Below, in pieces: positions 53,952 through 63,335 of a DNA stretch of 64,000 bases (position 1 is its first letter; each line of letters begins with the position of its first letter). Source of the DNA: JADHLJ01 sp038146985 (GTDB taxonomy: Bacteria > Pseudomonadota > Alphaproteobacteria > Thalassobaculales > Thalassobaculaceae); the NCBI GenBank assembly GCA_038146985.1, contig JAYQSQ010000011.1, forward strand, positions 326,164-390,163, written 5' to 3'. The notes under the pieces are model-generated. The model searched no databases and had not been told where the DNA came from. It saw nothing but the letters and a program-made list of their open reading frames with translations. Made by a program: the position numbers and the translations under genes.

Positions 53952-54204
53952 GCAAGTGAAAGACCAACCCATCAAATGTCGAAATTATCGCGAATTTTAC
54001 AAAATTTTTGGCATTACGAATTGGTGAATTTTAAATAAATACCAACCGCCATTTCTTTCGGATCTGAGATCCTCGATCGTCTTTGGCCCGCCATCACTTG
54101 AAAATTTGATAAATTTTGCTATACTATTACAAAGATCTCCCAATGGCCGGTCTTCAGGGATAGTGCGGGTGTCCTGACCGGCCACGGTCAATAATGGGGG
54201 TACG
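53952..54204 (+). promoter_or_regulatory. AT-rich intergenic region with candidate promoter
   Basis: An AT-rich stretch of about 180 bp, unlike anything else in the window. It contains TTGAAA (54098-54103), 16-bp spacer, TATACT (54120-54125), a near-consensus promoter pointing to the small membrane protein at 54205. T- and A-rich clusters such as AATTTTACAAAATTTTTGG just after the Mla stop could also terminate the Mla operon. No ORF. Confidence 0.6.
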
Positions 54205-54444
54205 ATGGCTGTTTTCGAACAGACCGAAGGCGGGTTCGCCCCGGCGTTTCTCTCCTCCTTGGCGCGCGCGCTCGCCGGATTCGCGCTCGCAAGCATGGTT
54301 GCCGCGCCGTTGGTTCTTGGCGGGATGTTCGGATATCTCGTGACCGAGCAGCTTGACGACCCCGAAGGCATCTCGTTCCGGGCCAATCTGCCGCAGGTCG
54401 AAACAGATGGTCGCCACGGGACCGCCGCATCGGGAGAGAGCTGA
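54205..54444 (+). CDS. Small single-pass membrane protein, unknown function
   Basis: 79 residues: polar N-terminus, one TM helix (ALARALAGFALASMVAAPLVLGGMFGYLV region, about 19-46), then an acidic soluble tail (TEQLDDPEGISFRANLPQVETDG). No family recognised. AATGGGGGTACG gives a moderate ribosome site. It has its own strong-looking promoter in the AT-rich region. Could be an envelope stress or transporter-associated small protein; no evidence beyond location after the Mla operon. Confidence 0.6.
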   Translation: MAVFEQTEGGFAPAFLSSLARALAGFALASMVAAPLVLGGMFGYLVTEQLDDPEGISFRANLPQVETDGRHGTAASGES

Positions 54445-54487
54445 CTCCCCACCCTCGCCGCTCAGCCGGGGCCGAGCGGACACGCCG

Positions 54488-55105
54488 TTACCCCAGAAAA
54501 CCGACGATCGCGCCGATCGCTTCGGCGAGATTGTCCTGATGTGTCCGGCCCGACGCCTTGCGAGGAGCCAGATCGTGATTGCCGTCCGCGAGCCAGTGAA
54601 GCCGGGTTCCCTCTGCTAGGGCATAGGTTTCCACCTCCACCCGGGTCCCGAACGGATCGCGCTCGCCCTGGAGGATCAGGCATGGCGTCCCCAGGCGCCG
54701 CAGATGGTCGGTGCGCAGGCGATCGGGTTTGCCTGGAGGATGGAAGGGATATCCGAGACAGATCAGCGCCGCCGCCCCGACCTCGCCCGCGATCAGCGAG
54801 GCCATGCGTCCGCCCATGGACTTGCCGCCGATCGCAACCCGTTCAGATGCAACGGCGGAGAACACGCTTCGCCAAGCGTCCAGCAGCACCGGCTGGCGGT
54901 CCGGCGGCCGCCGTTTTCCGTCGTCCCGCCGCTTGGCCATGTAGGGGAACTCGAAACGCACCACCGCGATTCCCGCGCCGGCGACACCCTGGGCGACGGT
55001 TTCCATGAACGGCGAGTCCATCGGCGCACCCGCGCCATGCGCCAGGATCAGCGTTGTGCGCGCCGTGTCCGGACCGTCACGCAGAAGCGCCGGGCCGTGG
55101 CTCAC
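54488..55105 (-). CDS. Alpha/beta-hydrolase family protein (KANL3/Tex30-like)
   Basis: 205 residues, GTG start at 55105 that overlaps the stop of the upstream aminotransferase as GTGA. TLILAHGAGAPMDSPFMETVAQGVAGAGIAVVRFEFPYMAKRR is the standard start of this small hydrolase group; nucleophile elbow GGKSMGGRMASLIA; acid region ILQGERDPFGTR; His in ADGNHDLAPRK. Substrate unknown. The tight overlap links it to the aminotransferase. Confidence 0.85.
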   Translation of the reverse strand: MSHGPALLRDGPDTARTTLILAHGAGAPMDSPFMETVAQGVAGAGIAVVRFEFPYMAKRRDDGKRRPPDRQPVLLDAWRSVFSAVASERVAIGGKSMGGRMASLIAGEVGAAALICLGYPFHPPGKPDRLRTDHLRRLGTPCLILQGERDPFGTRVEVETYALAEGTRLHWLADGNHDLAPRKASGRTHQDNLAEAIGAIVGFLG

Positions 55106-56406
55106 GAAATATTCCGCAGTGTCTCTTCGAAGGCGCCGGCCATGCCGTCGATCTCGGCATCCGTCATCACCGTGGAGAGAAACCCCGAACAACGCGGCGA
55201 GAGGATATAGCCCCGGTCGAGCATGGCGCGATGAACCGATTTCGCAAGCGCATGCTCCCCCGCCTTGGCGAAGGCGCTGCGGTAGTCGCTCATCGGCCGA
55301 TCATGGAAATGAATCTGGAACATGGCGCCGACCCCGGTCACCTGTCCGGCGCGCCCGGCCATCTTGAAAGCGTTGCGCAAACCGGCTCGGGCGCGTTCTC
55401 CCATCGCCTCGAGCCGGCCATACACCCCGGGCGTCAGCGCGGTCATGGTCGCAAGACCGGCGGCCATGCTGACGGGATTGCCGGTGAAGGTGCCGCTGGA
55501 GGGGTTCAGCGGCGTGCCTTTTTCATGGCTGAACACCGCCATCGCATCGTCGGTGCCGGTGATCGCGCCGACCGGATAGCCGCCGCCGATGATCTTGGCG
55601 AAGGTCGAGAGGTCCGGCGTGATGCCGTAACGCGCCTGGGCGCCGTGATAGCCGAGGCGGAAGGCAATCACCTCGTCGATGATGATCAGGCCGCCGATCT
55701 CGCGGGCCACGGCCTGGATCGCCTGGATGAAGTCCGCCTCCATCTCGATCATCCCGATCTGCGTCGGCACCGGGTCGATCAGGATCGCCGCAAGGGTATC
55801 CGCGTTCGCCTTTACCAGCCGCGCCGCCTCCTCCGGCTGGTTGAGCGGCAGCACCAGGGTGTCCTCCAGCACCGCCGGCGGCGTGCCGTGGACATGCGGG
55901 GTCGATGCCGGCGTGTTTCCCCAGTTCTCCGGCGTCGAATCGAGGCTGACCTCGGCATGGTCGTACATGCCGTGATAGGCGCCCTCGATCTTGGCGATCC
56001 GGTGCCGCCCGGTGCGGGCCCGCGCCGCCTTCAGCGCGATCATCACCGCCTCTGTGCCGCTGTTGCAGAACCGGACCTTGTCGGTGGCGGCGATACGCTC
56101 GCACAGCAGTTCCGCGAGCTGGATCTCCAGCTCCGTCGGAAAGGCGAAGCAAGAGCCGTTGGCGACCGCCTCGCCGACCGCCTTAACCACCGGCGGATAG
56201 GCGTGGCCGTGGATCAGCGAGGCAAAATTGTTCATCAGATCGAGGCGGCGGGTCCCGTCGGCATCCTCGATATAGGCCCCGGCGCCGCGTTTGGCATAGA
56301 TCGGATAGGGATCGACCCAGGTCAGCAGGCGCGAGATGCCGCCGGGAAGGACCTTCTGGGCCCGCGAGAATATTCCGGCGGAATTGGAAGACGGTGACGG
56401 CCACAT
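55102..56406 (-). CDS. Class III PLP aminotransferase, glutamate-1-semialdehyde aminomutase-like
   Basis: 434 residues. Starts AGIFSRAQKVLPGGISRLLTWVDPYPIYAKRGAGAYIEDADG as in HemL-like enzymes; PLP phosphate contact region NSGTEAVMIALKAAR; Asp in IIIDEVIAFRLGYHGAQ; Schiff-base Lys in LSTFAKIIGGGYPVGAITG. The true HemL is usually recognised by other residues, and the pairing with a hydrolase suggests a catabolic amine or beta-amino acid transaminase. Codes for a soluble dimeric enzyme. Confidence 0.85.
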   Translation of the reverse strand: MWPSPSSNSAGIFSRAQKVLPGGISRLLTWVDPYPIYAKRGAGAYIEDADGTRRLDLMNNFASLIHGHAYPPVVKAVGEAVANGSCFAFPTELEIQLAELLCERIAATDKVRFCNSGTEAVMIALKAARARTGRHRIAKIEGAYHGMYDHAEVSLDSTPENWGNTPASTPHVHGTPPAVLEDTLVLPLNQPEEAARLVKANADTLAAILIDPVPTQIGMIEMEADFIQAIQAVAREIGGLIIIDEVIAFRLGYHGAQARYGITPDLSTFAKIIGGGYPVGAITGTDDAMAVFSHEKGTPLNPSSGTFTGNPVSMAAGLATMTALTPGVYGRLEAMGERARAGLRNAFKMAGRAGQVTGVGAMFQIHFHDRPMSDYRSAFAKAGEHALAKSVHRAMLDRGYILSPRCSGFLSTVMTDAEIDGMAGAFEETLRNIS

Positions 56407-56494
56407 GATCGGGACTCTCCTCTCTCACGCCGGGCAAAAGCCGGGACCGACATCAGGGAAAACTCAATGTATGCCGTCGAACCCACGTCTCCCG

Positions 56495-56660
56495 TCGCCC
56501 CGCGCTCGATGCGGGGCCGAAGCCTGGAGCCTTGGACCGTGACGGATGGCGGAGCACGACCACGGAGAGTTTTGAATGGATACGGTCTTCAAGGCGATCG
56601 CGCGCGAGACGCGTCGATGCGGCTCAGGCGTCGATCCCGCATCAGGTGCGGGATGACGGA
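56495..56660. repeat. Composite intergenic repeat, copy 3
   Basis: Left palindrome CCCCGC-gctcgat-GCGGGG (56500-56518), then CCGAAGCCTGGAGCC and CGTGACGGAT, and right palindrome ATCCCGCA-tcagg-TGCGGGAT (56634-56654) followed by GACGG. The right unit is nearly identical to the one at 10115-10133. Between the aminotransferase and fumarase genes; no ORF. Confidence 0.65.
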
Positions 56661-56684
56661 GGAAGCGAGGCACGCGGCGACAGC

Positions 56685-58298
<1,614 letters not shown>

Positions 58299-58373
58299 GA
58301 CGATCTCTCGCGTGCGGTTCGTCGATGGGGCCGCCGCGCAACCGTGGCGTGACGGGTCGGCCGCCGTGGCCGG

Positions 58374-58870
58374 TTACTGTTTCTTGCGGAACTGGTCCAG
58401 GAGACGACCTCGCCTCCGGTCTTCGGCGCGTCGCCGTCGCCCTCTGACTTCCCGTCCCGATCGTCCTCGGCGCCTTCGCTGGCCGCGAAGTCGTCGGGCT
58501 CCATGATCTCCGGCGTGTCGGCGGGCGACTGGAACTGCAGGCCGAACTTGACGGACGGGTCGGCGAAGCCGGTCAGCGCGGCGAACGGAATGAACAGCCT
58601 TTCGCGCTTGTCGTTGAAGCTCAGCATGACCTCGAAATTCTCCTCGCGGACCTCGAGATCCCAGAACTGGTACTGCAGGACGATGGTCATCTCGTCCGGT
58701 ACTTCTCCGTCAGATAGGACGGGACGTCGACATCCGGGTGCCGCGTCTTGAAGGTGATGTAGAAGTGGTGATTACCGGAAGACCTGGGCCGCCGCCTGCC
58801 GCAGCGCCTTGCGGACGACGCCGCGCAACGCTTCCACCATCATGTCGTACTTGAAAGCGTTGTCCGACAT
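58374..58870 (-). pseudogene. sspB: SspB family ClpXP adaptor gene, interrupted by three one-base frameshifts
   Basis: ATG 58870 follows a perfect AGGAGGA. MSDNAFKYDMMVEALRGVVRKALRQAAAQ is the alpha-SspB start. Two missing G near 58783 and 58775 shift it to GNHHFYITFKTRHPDVDVPSYLTEKYPDE, then the main frame MTIVLQYQFWDLEVREENFEVMLSFNDKRERLFIPF continues. A third loss near 58400 breaks the tail: one more base gives VVSLDQFRKKQ and stop at 58374. The restored protein is about 165 residues with the usual acidic linker and C-terminal ClpX-binding peptide. SspB hands ssrA-tagged proteins to ClpXP; the ssrA gene is just upstream. All three changes are single-base losses in repeats, so sequence error is likely. 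Confidence 0.85.
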
Positions 58871-58949
58871 GTTCCTCCTCGACCTCCAGTTTCCGAGCCC
58901 GGCGGGTGCCGGCGGAAGCGGACGCTTCTGTTGCCAGGTGCGCCCCAAA

Positions 58950-59240
58950 CCCGCCATGCGGTGCGACCCGCATGGACTTAGGTTAGGCTACCCGACCGCA
59001 TTAAGCGGCGAGGCGCGCCTCAGCATAGTTGTCGTTCGCAACTACGTTATGGCCCGATATCGGTGGTACCATGCCGAGCGAAAGCTACACCTTTACCACG
59101 CGCGTCGATCCTGTTTCGCCCTCGGGTCCCGGCGGCAAACCGTTCCGCCGGAGAGTTTGGTGGAGGCGCCGGGTACCGCCCCCGGTCCGCAACGCTTATT
59201 CCGTGCTCCATTTATCGCCATAGTCGGCAAGCCGACGATT
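58950..59240 (-). ncRNA. ssrA: tmRNA, circularly permuted two-piece type, tag ANDNYAEARLAA
   Basis: On the minus strand the acceptor piece comes first: T-stem CCGGG/CCCGG with a seven-base loop, then the 7-nt acceptor strand CGCCTCC, discriminator A and encoded CCA ending at 59158. A hairpin loop (CCGGCGG/CCGCCGG, about 59148-59126) joins it to the coding piece, whose 5' strand GAGGGCG (59123-59117) pairs with the acceptor strand with a third-position G-U, the alanine identity pair, and one mismatch. GAAACAGGATCGACG follows. The tag frame from resume codon GCG at 59039 reads ANDNYAEARLAA then TAA (59001-59003). Alphaproteobacteria are known for this split tmRNA. Exact ends are estimates. Confidence 0.92.
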
Positions 59241-59318
59241 AAGGGTACAGCCACACGGGTTGCTTGAAAAGGATTCCCGCGCGGTCATCGCAAGAGGTTA
59301 TGGACCGGCCGCCCGAGC

Positions 59319-60813
59319 TCATGGCGAGAACCCTTCGGCGGGCCTCACGGAAGACCCAGTCCCAATCGCCCTGGTTCGGCGGAAACACCGCCGGAGGCGC
59401 TCAGATGCGCCTCCGTGATCGCCGATCATCGGCGGCCAGGATCGCGTCCGGTCAACGATCACGGTTCTGGTACCCACCGCCGAGGCGAGATTCGCCGTCG
59501 TCGTCGAAGGCGCGACCACACCGTCGAGCGCCCGACACAGCGCCGCGACCTGGTCGAGGTCGTTGCGCAGATCAATCCCGTCGAGCTTGTGGATTCGTGT
59601 ACCGAACAGCGTCTCGGCGGTGGCGATATCCCGCACATCGTCATCGAACTGCAGACTGACGAAGCAGATATCGGCTCGATGGAGAGCACTGGCCCCCAGC
59701 GCTCGATGATCGGTAAAAACCGCGCTCTGAGCCGGCGTGATCAGTCCGCTGCGCCAGAACAGACCGATCACCGGGCGTCCACCACCGATGGTGGCCAGCC
59801 TGTCCTTCCATTCCTCGACCCGCGCCGCGTCCGGGATCAGAAATCCGCCGGCGAGCGGCCGCTTGTGATCGTCCTTCAGGAGCAGCGGGAGGCTGGCGAG
59901 ATCAATGAAACAATCCGGGTCCGCCATCCCTGGAAAGCCAGCCGTAGTTGAACACCGGCCGCTGCCCGATCACGCGGCGGGAATAGGCGGCGATGAAAGC
60001 GACCCCTGGCAGGGACCGCGCAAACAGCGCCACCAGGCGCGGATCGGTCTCGGATTTTACGGTCACCGCCTCGGCCAGCCCGGTGAGTTTCGGAAGATAG
60101 GCACCGAAAAAGAACTGATCGCCCACGCCCTGTTCGCTGCAGACCAGAATATGCCGGCGGTCCAGCGCCTCGCCTTTCCAACGCGTGAGAGTGAGGTTCC
60201 GTTGCGGCGTCGGCGATGGCTGGAACCAGGCGCGCCTCGTAGGCCTCCCAGCCCTCCCGGTACGTCCGCGGCCAACAGTAAGGTGAAGGCGCGGTTGAGG
60301 CGGAAGCGGGCGGGAGGCTGATCGAGCGCGAGAGCCCGGTCCATGAAGGAAACCGCTTCTTCTTCGCGCTGCAGCTCGGCTAGGGCTTCGGCAATGTTGG
60401 CAAAGGCCGTAATCCCGGTGAGCACCAGCAACGATAAAGGTTGAGCCGAGATCGCCGTCTCGAACTCATTCTCGAAATGCCGCAATCCGGCGAGCTCGGC
60501 CCAGAGCAGCGGTTCACCGGGGTTCAGCGACGAGGGCCTCGACGCAAAACCTGGCTCGGCGGTGGCGATATCCCTTGTCAGCGTGAGACTCCGCGCCAAG
60601 CCGATCGAGGCCACGGGCAGATCGGGGCAGTAGGTTTGCCAACTCGGCGAACAGCGCCGCCGCTTCGTCCAGTGAAGATTAGCACGCCTGCAGAACGCCG
60701 GCGAGATGAAGCTGGATTTCCGGCTCCCGGATGCTCGCGAAGCAGCCGCGCCAGCCGCGCCCGCGCCTCCGAGCCGGCCCCGAGCAGCTAGGGCAAGCGC
60801 GGCATCGAGTCAT
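59319..60813 (-). pseudogene. TPR-glycosyltransferase-like gene disrupted by multiple frameshifts
   Basis: Fragments in three frames line up as one TPR plus glycosyltransferase-like (GT9/GT41-type) protein: near 60813 REPEIQLHLAGVLQAC and ARARLARLLREHPGAG, then EAAALFAELANLLP, TPRs (AFANIAEALAELQREEEAVSFMDRALAL), WEAYEARL, SEQGVGDQFFFGAYLPKLTGLAEAVTVKSETDPRLVAL, AYSRRVIGQRPVFNYGW, and finally RPVIGLFWRSGLITPAQSAVFTDHRAL plus DLDQVAALCRALDGVVAPSTTTANLASAVG to the stop at 59319. At least four frame changes are needed. The protein residues themselves are well preserved, which suggests very recent loss or sequencing error. Substrate unknown. Confidence 0.75.
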
Positions 60814-61000
60814 GGCCGCTGTGCGCTCGGGGCTACATCGTGGTTTCAGCGCTCCTCATCCAGTGATACGGCAAGATATAGGACCACTATGGGCGGAATC
60901 ACAAAGTTTTAGCGTTTCGGCGCTTGCGATAATCCGCCAGCCAATGGACAATGTCGGGCGCGATCACGCTTCACTCAGGACAGGGCTGACAGGGTTCCAG

Positions 61001-61793
61001 GTGCGCCAGTATCTCGACCTGATGCGATTGGTTCTGGAGACCGGCGTGGATCGGGACGACCGGACCGGTACCGGCACCGGGCGATCTTCGGCCATCAGAT
61101 GCGCTTCGACCTCGCCGAAGGCTTTCCCTGCTGACCACCAAGAAGCTGCATCTGAAATCGATCGTCCACGAGCTGCTCTGGTTCCTGGCCGGCGACACCA
61201 ATGTCCGCTACCTGCAAGAGAACGGCGTGCGGATATGGAACGAGTGGGCCGACGCGAACGGCGATCTCGGACCGGTCTACGGCGCCCAGTGGCGTTCCTG
61301 GCCGGCGCGGGACGGCGGCTCGGTCGATCAGATCGACGGCCTGATTCGGGACATCCGGCGCAGCCCGTCGTCGCGACGGCTGATCGTCACCGCCTGGAAC
61401 CCGGCCGACCTGCCGGACATGGCGCTGGCGCCCTGCCACTGCCTTTTCCAGTTCCACGTCGCGAACGGCAAGCTGTCGTGCCAGCTCTATCAGAGAAGCG
61501 CCGACATTTTTCTCGGCGTCCCGTTCAACATCGCTTCCTATGCGCTGCTGACGATGATGATTGCCCAGGTCACAGGGCTGCGGCCCGGGGAGTTCATCCA
61601 CACGCTCGGCGACGCCCATCTCTATCATAATCATCTGGACCAGGCCCGCCTGCAGCTCGAGCGCACGCCGCGGGACCTGCCGGTCATGACCATCGACCCG
61701 ACCGCCGACGACATTTTCGGCTTCGCCTATGGCGATTTCCAGCTCACCGGCTACGATCCCTATCCCCATATCCCCGCCCAGGTCGCGGTCTGA
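61001..61793 (+). pseudogene. thyA: Thymidylate synthase, interrupted by two one-base frameshifts
   Basis: GTG 61001 starts VRQYLDLMRLVLETGVDRDDRTGTGT, aligning with the normal ThyA start (an in-frame ATG at 60944 would add 19 residues). One missing base near 61077-61081 shifts into RAIFGHQMRFDLAEGFP; a second at CCC near 61127 gives LLTTKKLHLKSIVHELLWFLAGDTNVRYLQENGVRIWNEW, continuous to the stop at 61793. Catalytic Cys in LAPCHCLFQFHV, QRSADIFLGVPFNIASYALL and HLYHNHLDQ are intact. Restored length 264 residues. It makes dTMP from dUMP with methylene-THF, regenerated by the adjacent folA. An essential function hit by simple indels argues for sequence error. Confidence 0.88.
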
Positions 61794-61809
61794 GGGACCG
61801 GCATCCGCG

Positions 61810-62337
61810 ATGGCCCGAGCTCCCGCGTCCGGTCCCGCGCTGGTCATCGTCGTCGCCGTCGCCGACAACGGCGTGATCGGCGCCGACGGCGGCATGCCCT
61901 GGCATCTTTCCGGCGACCTCAGGCGGGTGAAGGCGCTGACCATGGGCAAGCCGCTGATCATGGGCCGGCGCACCTACGACTCGATCGGCCGTCCGCTTCC
62001 GGGACGCCGGACCATCGTGCTGACCGGCGATCCGGATTTCGCGCCTGACGGCGTCGTCGTGACCCGGAACTTCGAGGCCGCGCTCAAGGCCGCGCGCGCC
62101 GTGGCGGCGGAAATGGGGGCGGACGAGATCATCGCTTTCGGCGGCGCCGGAATCTACACCCTCGCCCTGCCGCTGGCCCGGCGCATCCATATGACCGAGA
62201 TCCATGCCAGCCCGGCGGGCGACACCCGGTTTCCGGAGTTCGACCGCCGGCACTGGCGGGAGGTCTCGCGGGAGGCCGGAAACGGCGCGCTAGATGACCC
62301 GCCCCACGAGTTCGTGACCTTGGAACGGCGGAGGTAG
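61810..62337 (+). CDS. folA: Dihydrofolate reductase
   Basis: 175 residues from ATG 61810. Conserved VIVVAVADNGVIGADGGMPWHLSGDLRRVKALTMGKPLIMGRRTYDSIGRPLPGR holds the Asp-type folate site (W-H-L-S-x-D-L), the NADPH contacts and GRRTYDSIG; then GGAGIYTLAL and MTEIHASPAGDTRFPEF. It is 16 bp after thyA, so the pair forms a thymidylate cycle operon. Intact, unlike thyA. Confidence 0.93.
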   Translation: MARAPASGPALVIVVAVADNGVIGADGGMPWHLSGDLRRVKALTMGKPLIMGRRTYDSIGRPLPGRRTIVLTGDPDFAPDGVVVTRNFEAALKAARAVAAEMGADEIIAFGGAGIYTLALPLARRIHMTEIHASPAGDTRFPEFDRRHWREVSREAGNGALDDPPHEFVTLERRR

Positions 62338-62374
62338 GTGGTCGAATGGAGAATAGTTATTGCAAAAAATTAGG

Positions 62375-62520
62375 CCGAACCCCTGGCGAAAGCCAGGGCC
62401 TACTCCGCCCACATCGTATTCCGGAATTTGGTCGAATTTGTTTAGGTCGCTGGAATTGCACATTCGCCTCCAACTTGCCGGTGTCGGCGGCATGGGCCCT
62501 GGCTTTCGCCAGGGATTCGG
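62375..62520. repeat. Composite intergenic repeat, copy 4, with 26-bp inverted arms
   Basis: Arms at about 62375-62400 and 62495-62520 are reverse complements at 25 of 26 positions; each contains its own hairpin CCCTGGC-gaaa-GCCAGGG or the complement. A 94-bp centre has CCTACTCCGCCC and GTCGGCGGCATG. Located between folA and the GNAT gene. Strong cruciform potential. Confidence 0.7.
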
Positions 62521-62581
62521 TTGAGCTTTCATTCCGTGGCGTTTTCGGATCGGCGGTAATGTCACAGATGGTGGTTTTTCG

Positions 62582-63130
62582 ATGAGCGAGGTCCATCCGG
62601 CCGGGGCGCCGGCAATCCGAGCGATGCGGCAAGAGGACGGGGCCGCGGTGTTCGAGATCTACCGCCAGGGCATCGCCACCGGCCACGCCACCTTCGAGAA
62701 GGCGGTACCGCCGGATTGGGGCGCCTGGTTCGCCTCGCGCCTGCCGCACGGACGCCTGGTCGCCGAAATCGACGGCCAGATCGCCGGCTGGGCGGCGCTT
62801 TCGGCGGTCTCGGCGCGGGCGGTCTATGCCGGTGTCGGCGAGGTCAGCGTCTATGTCGCGGACAGCGCGTATGGGCGCGGCGTGGGACGCGCCCTGCTCG
62901 GCGCGCTGGTCGACGCCTCGGAGGCCGCCGGCATGTGGACCCTGCAGGCCAGCATCTTTCCGGAGAACCGCGCCAACGTCACCCTTCACCAACGCTTCGG
63001 CTTCCGCCACATGGGCACGCGGCGGCGGATCGCCTGGATGAGCTACGGCCCGATGGCCGGCCAATGGCGAGACACGGTCATCCTGGAACGGCGCAGCACA
63101 ACGGTCGGGATCGAGGCGCCGCCAGTTTAA
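62582..63130 (+). CDS. GNAT family N-acetyltransferase (phosphinothricin acetyltransferase-like)
   Basis: 182 residues. AIRAMRQEDGAAVFEIYRQGIATGHATFEKAVPPDWGAW is the Pat/bar-like start, VSVYVADSAYGRGVGRALLGALVDASEAAGMWTLQASIFPENRANVTLHQRFGFRHMGTRRRI contains the acetyl-CoA P-loop R/Q-x-x-G-x-A equivalents (YGRGVGRALL). Such proteins acetylate phosphinothricin, methionine sulfoximine or related amino groups. It is flanked on both sides by composite repeats. Confidence 0.87.
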   Translation: MSEVHPAGAPAIRAMRQEDGAAVFEIYRQGIATGHATFEKAVPPDWGAWFASRLPHGRLVAEIDGQIAGWAALSAVSARAVYAGVGEVSVYVADSAYGRGVGRALLGALVDASEAAGMWTLQASIFPENRANVTLHQRFGFRHMGTRRRIAWMSYGPMAGQWRDTVILERRSTTVGIEAPPV

Positions 63131-63153
63131 ACGGCAGTCACTATCATTGAATC

Positions 63154-63298
63154 GCATCCCCGACGAACGTCGGGGCCGACGCCTGAGGCCAATCCGCGTG
63201 ACCGGTGGTCGATCACGATCCGCGCACTTTGAGAGTGCTCCGCCATTCGTCGCTTGCCGGCGCTTCAGGCGTTGGCCCCGGCCTTCGCCGGGGATACG
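63154..63298. repeat. Composite intergenic repeat, copy 5
   Basis: Left palindrome CCCCGAC-gaac-GTCGGGG (63158-63175), then CCGACGCCTGAGGCC and CGTGACCGGTGG; right palindrome CCCCGGC-cttc-GCCGGGG (63276-63293) followed by ATACGG. The same internal words occur in copies 2 and 3. Lies between the convergent GNAT and mrp genes, the reverse flank of copy 4. Confidence 0.7.
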
Positions 63299-63335
63299 GA
63301 AAGGGGTAGACGTCGGGGCTCGACTAACGCCCGCC

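Noticed and set aside
58950..58975. CCATGCGG/CCGCATGG hairpin as intrinsic terminator of ssrA
   Set aside because: The 8-bp stem is perfect but no T run follows; it may be part of the tmRNA coding-piece 3' structure, so it was not listed as a terminator.
58809..59267. 152-residue plus-strand frame over the ssrA region
   Set aside because: It covers the tmRNA and the sspB 5' end in antisense and has no protein features.
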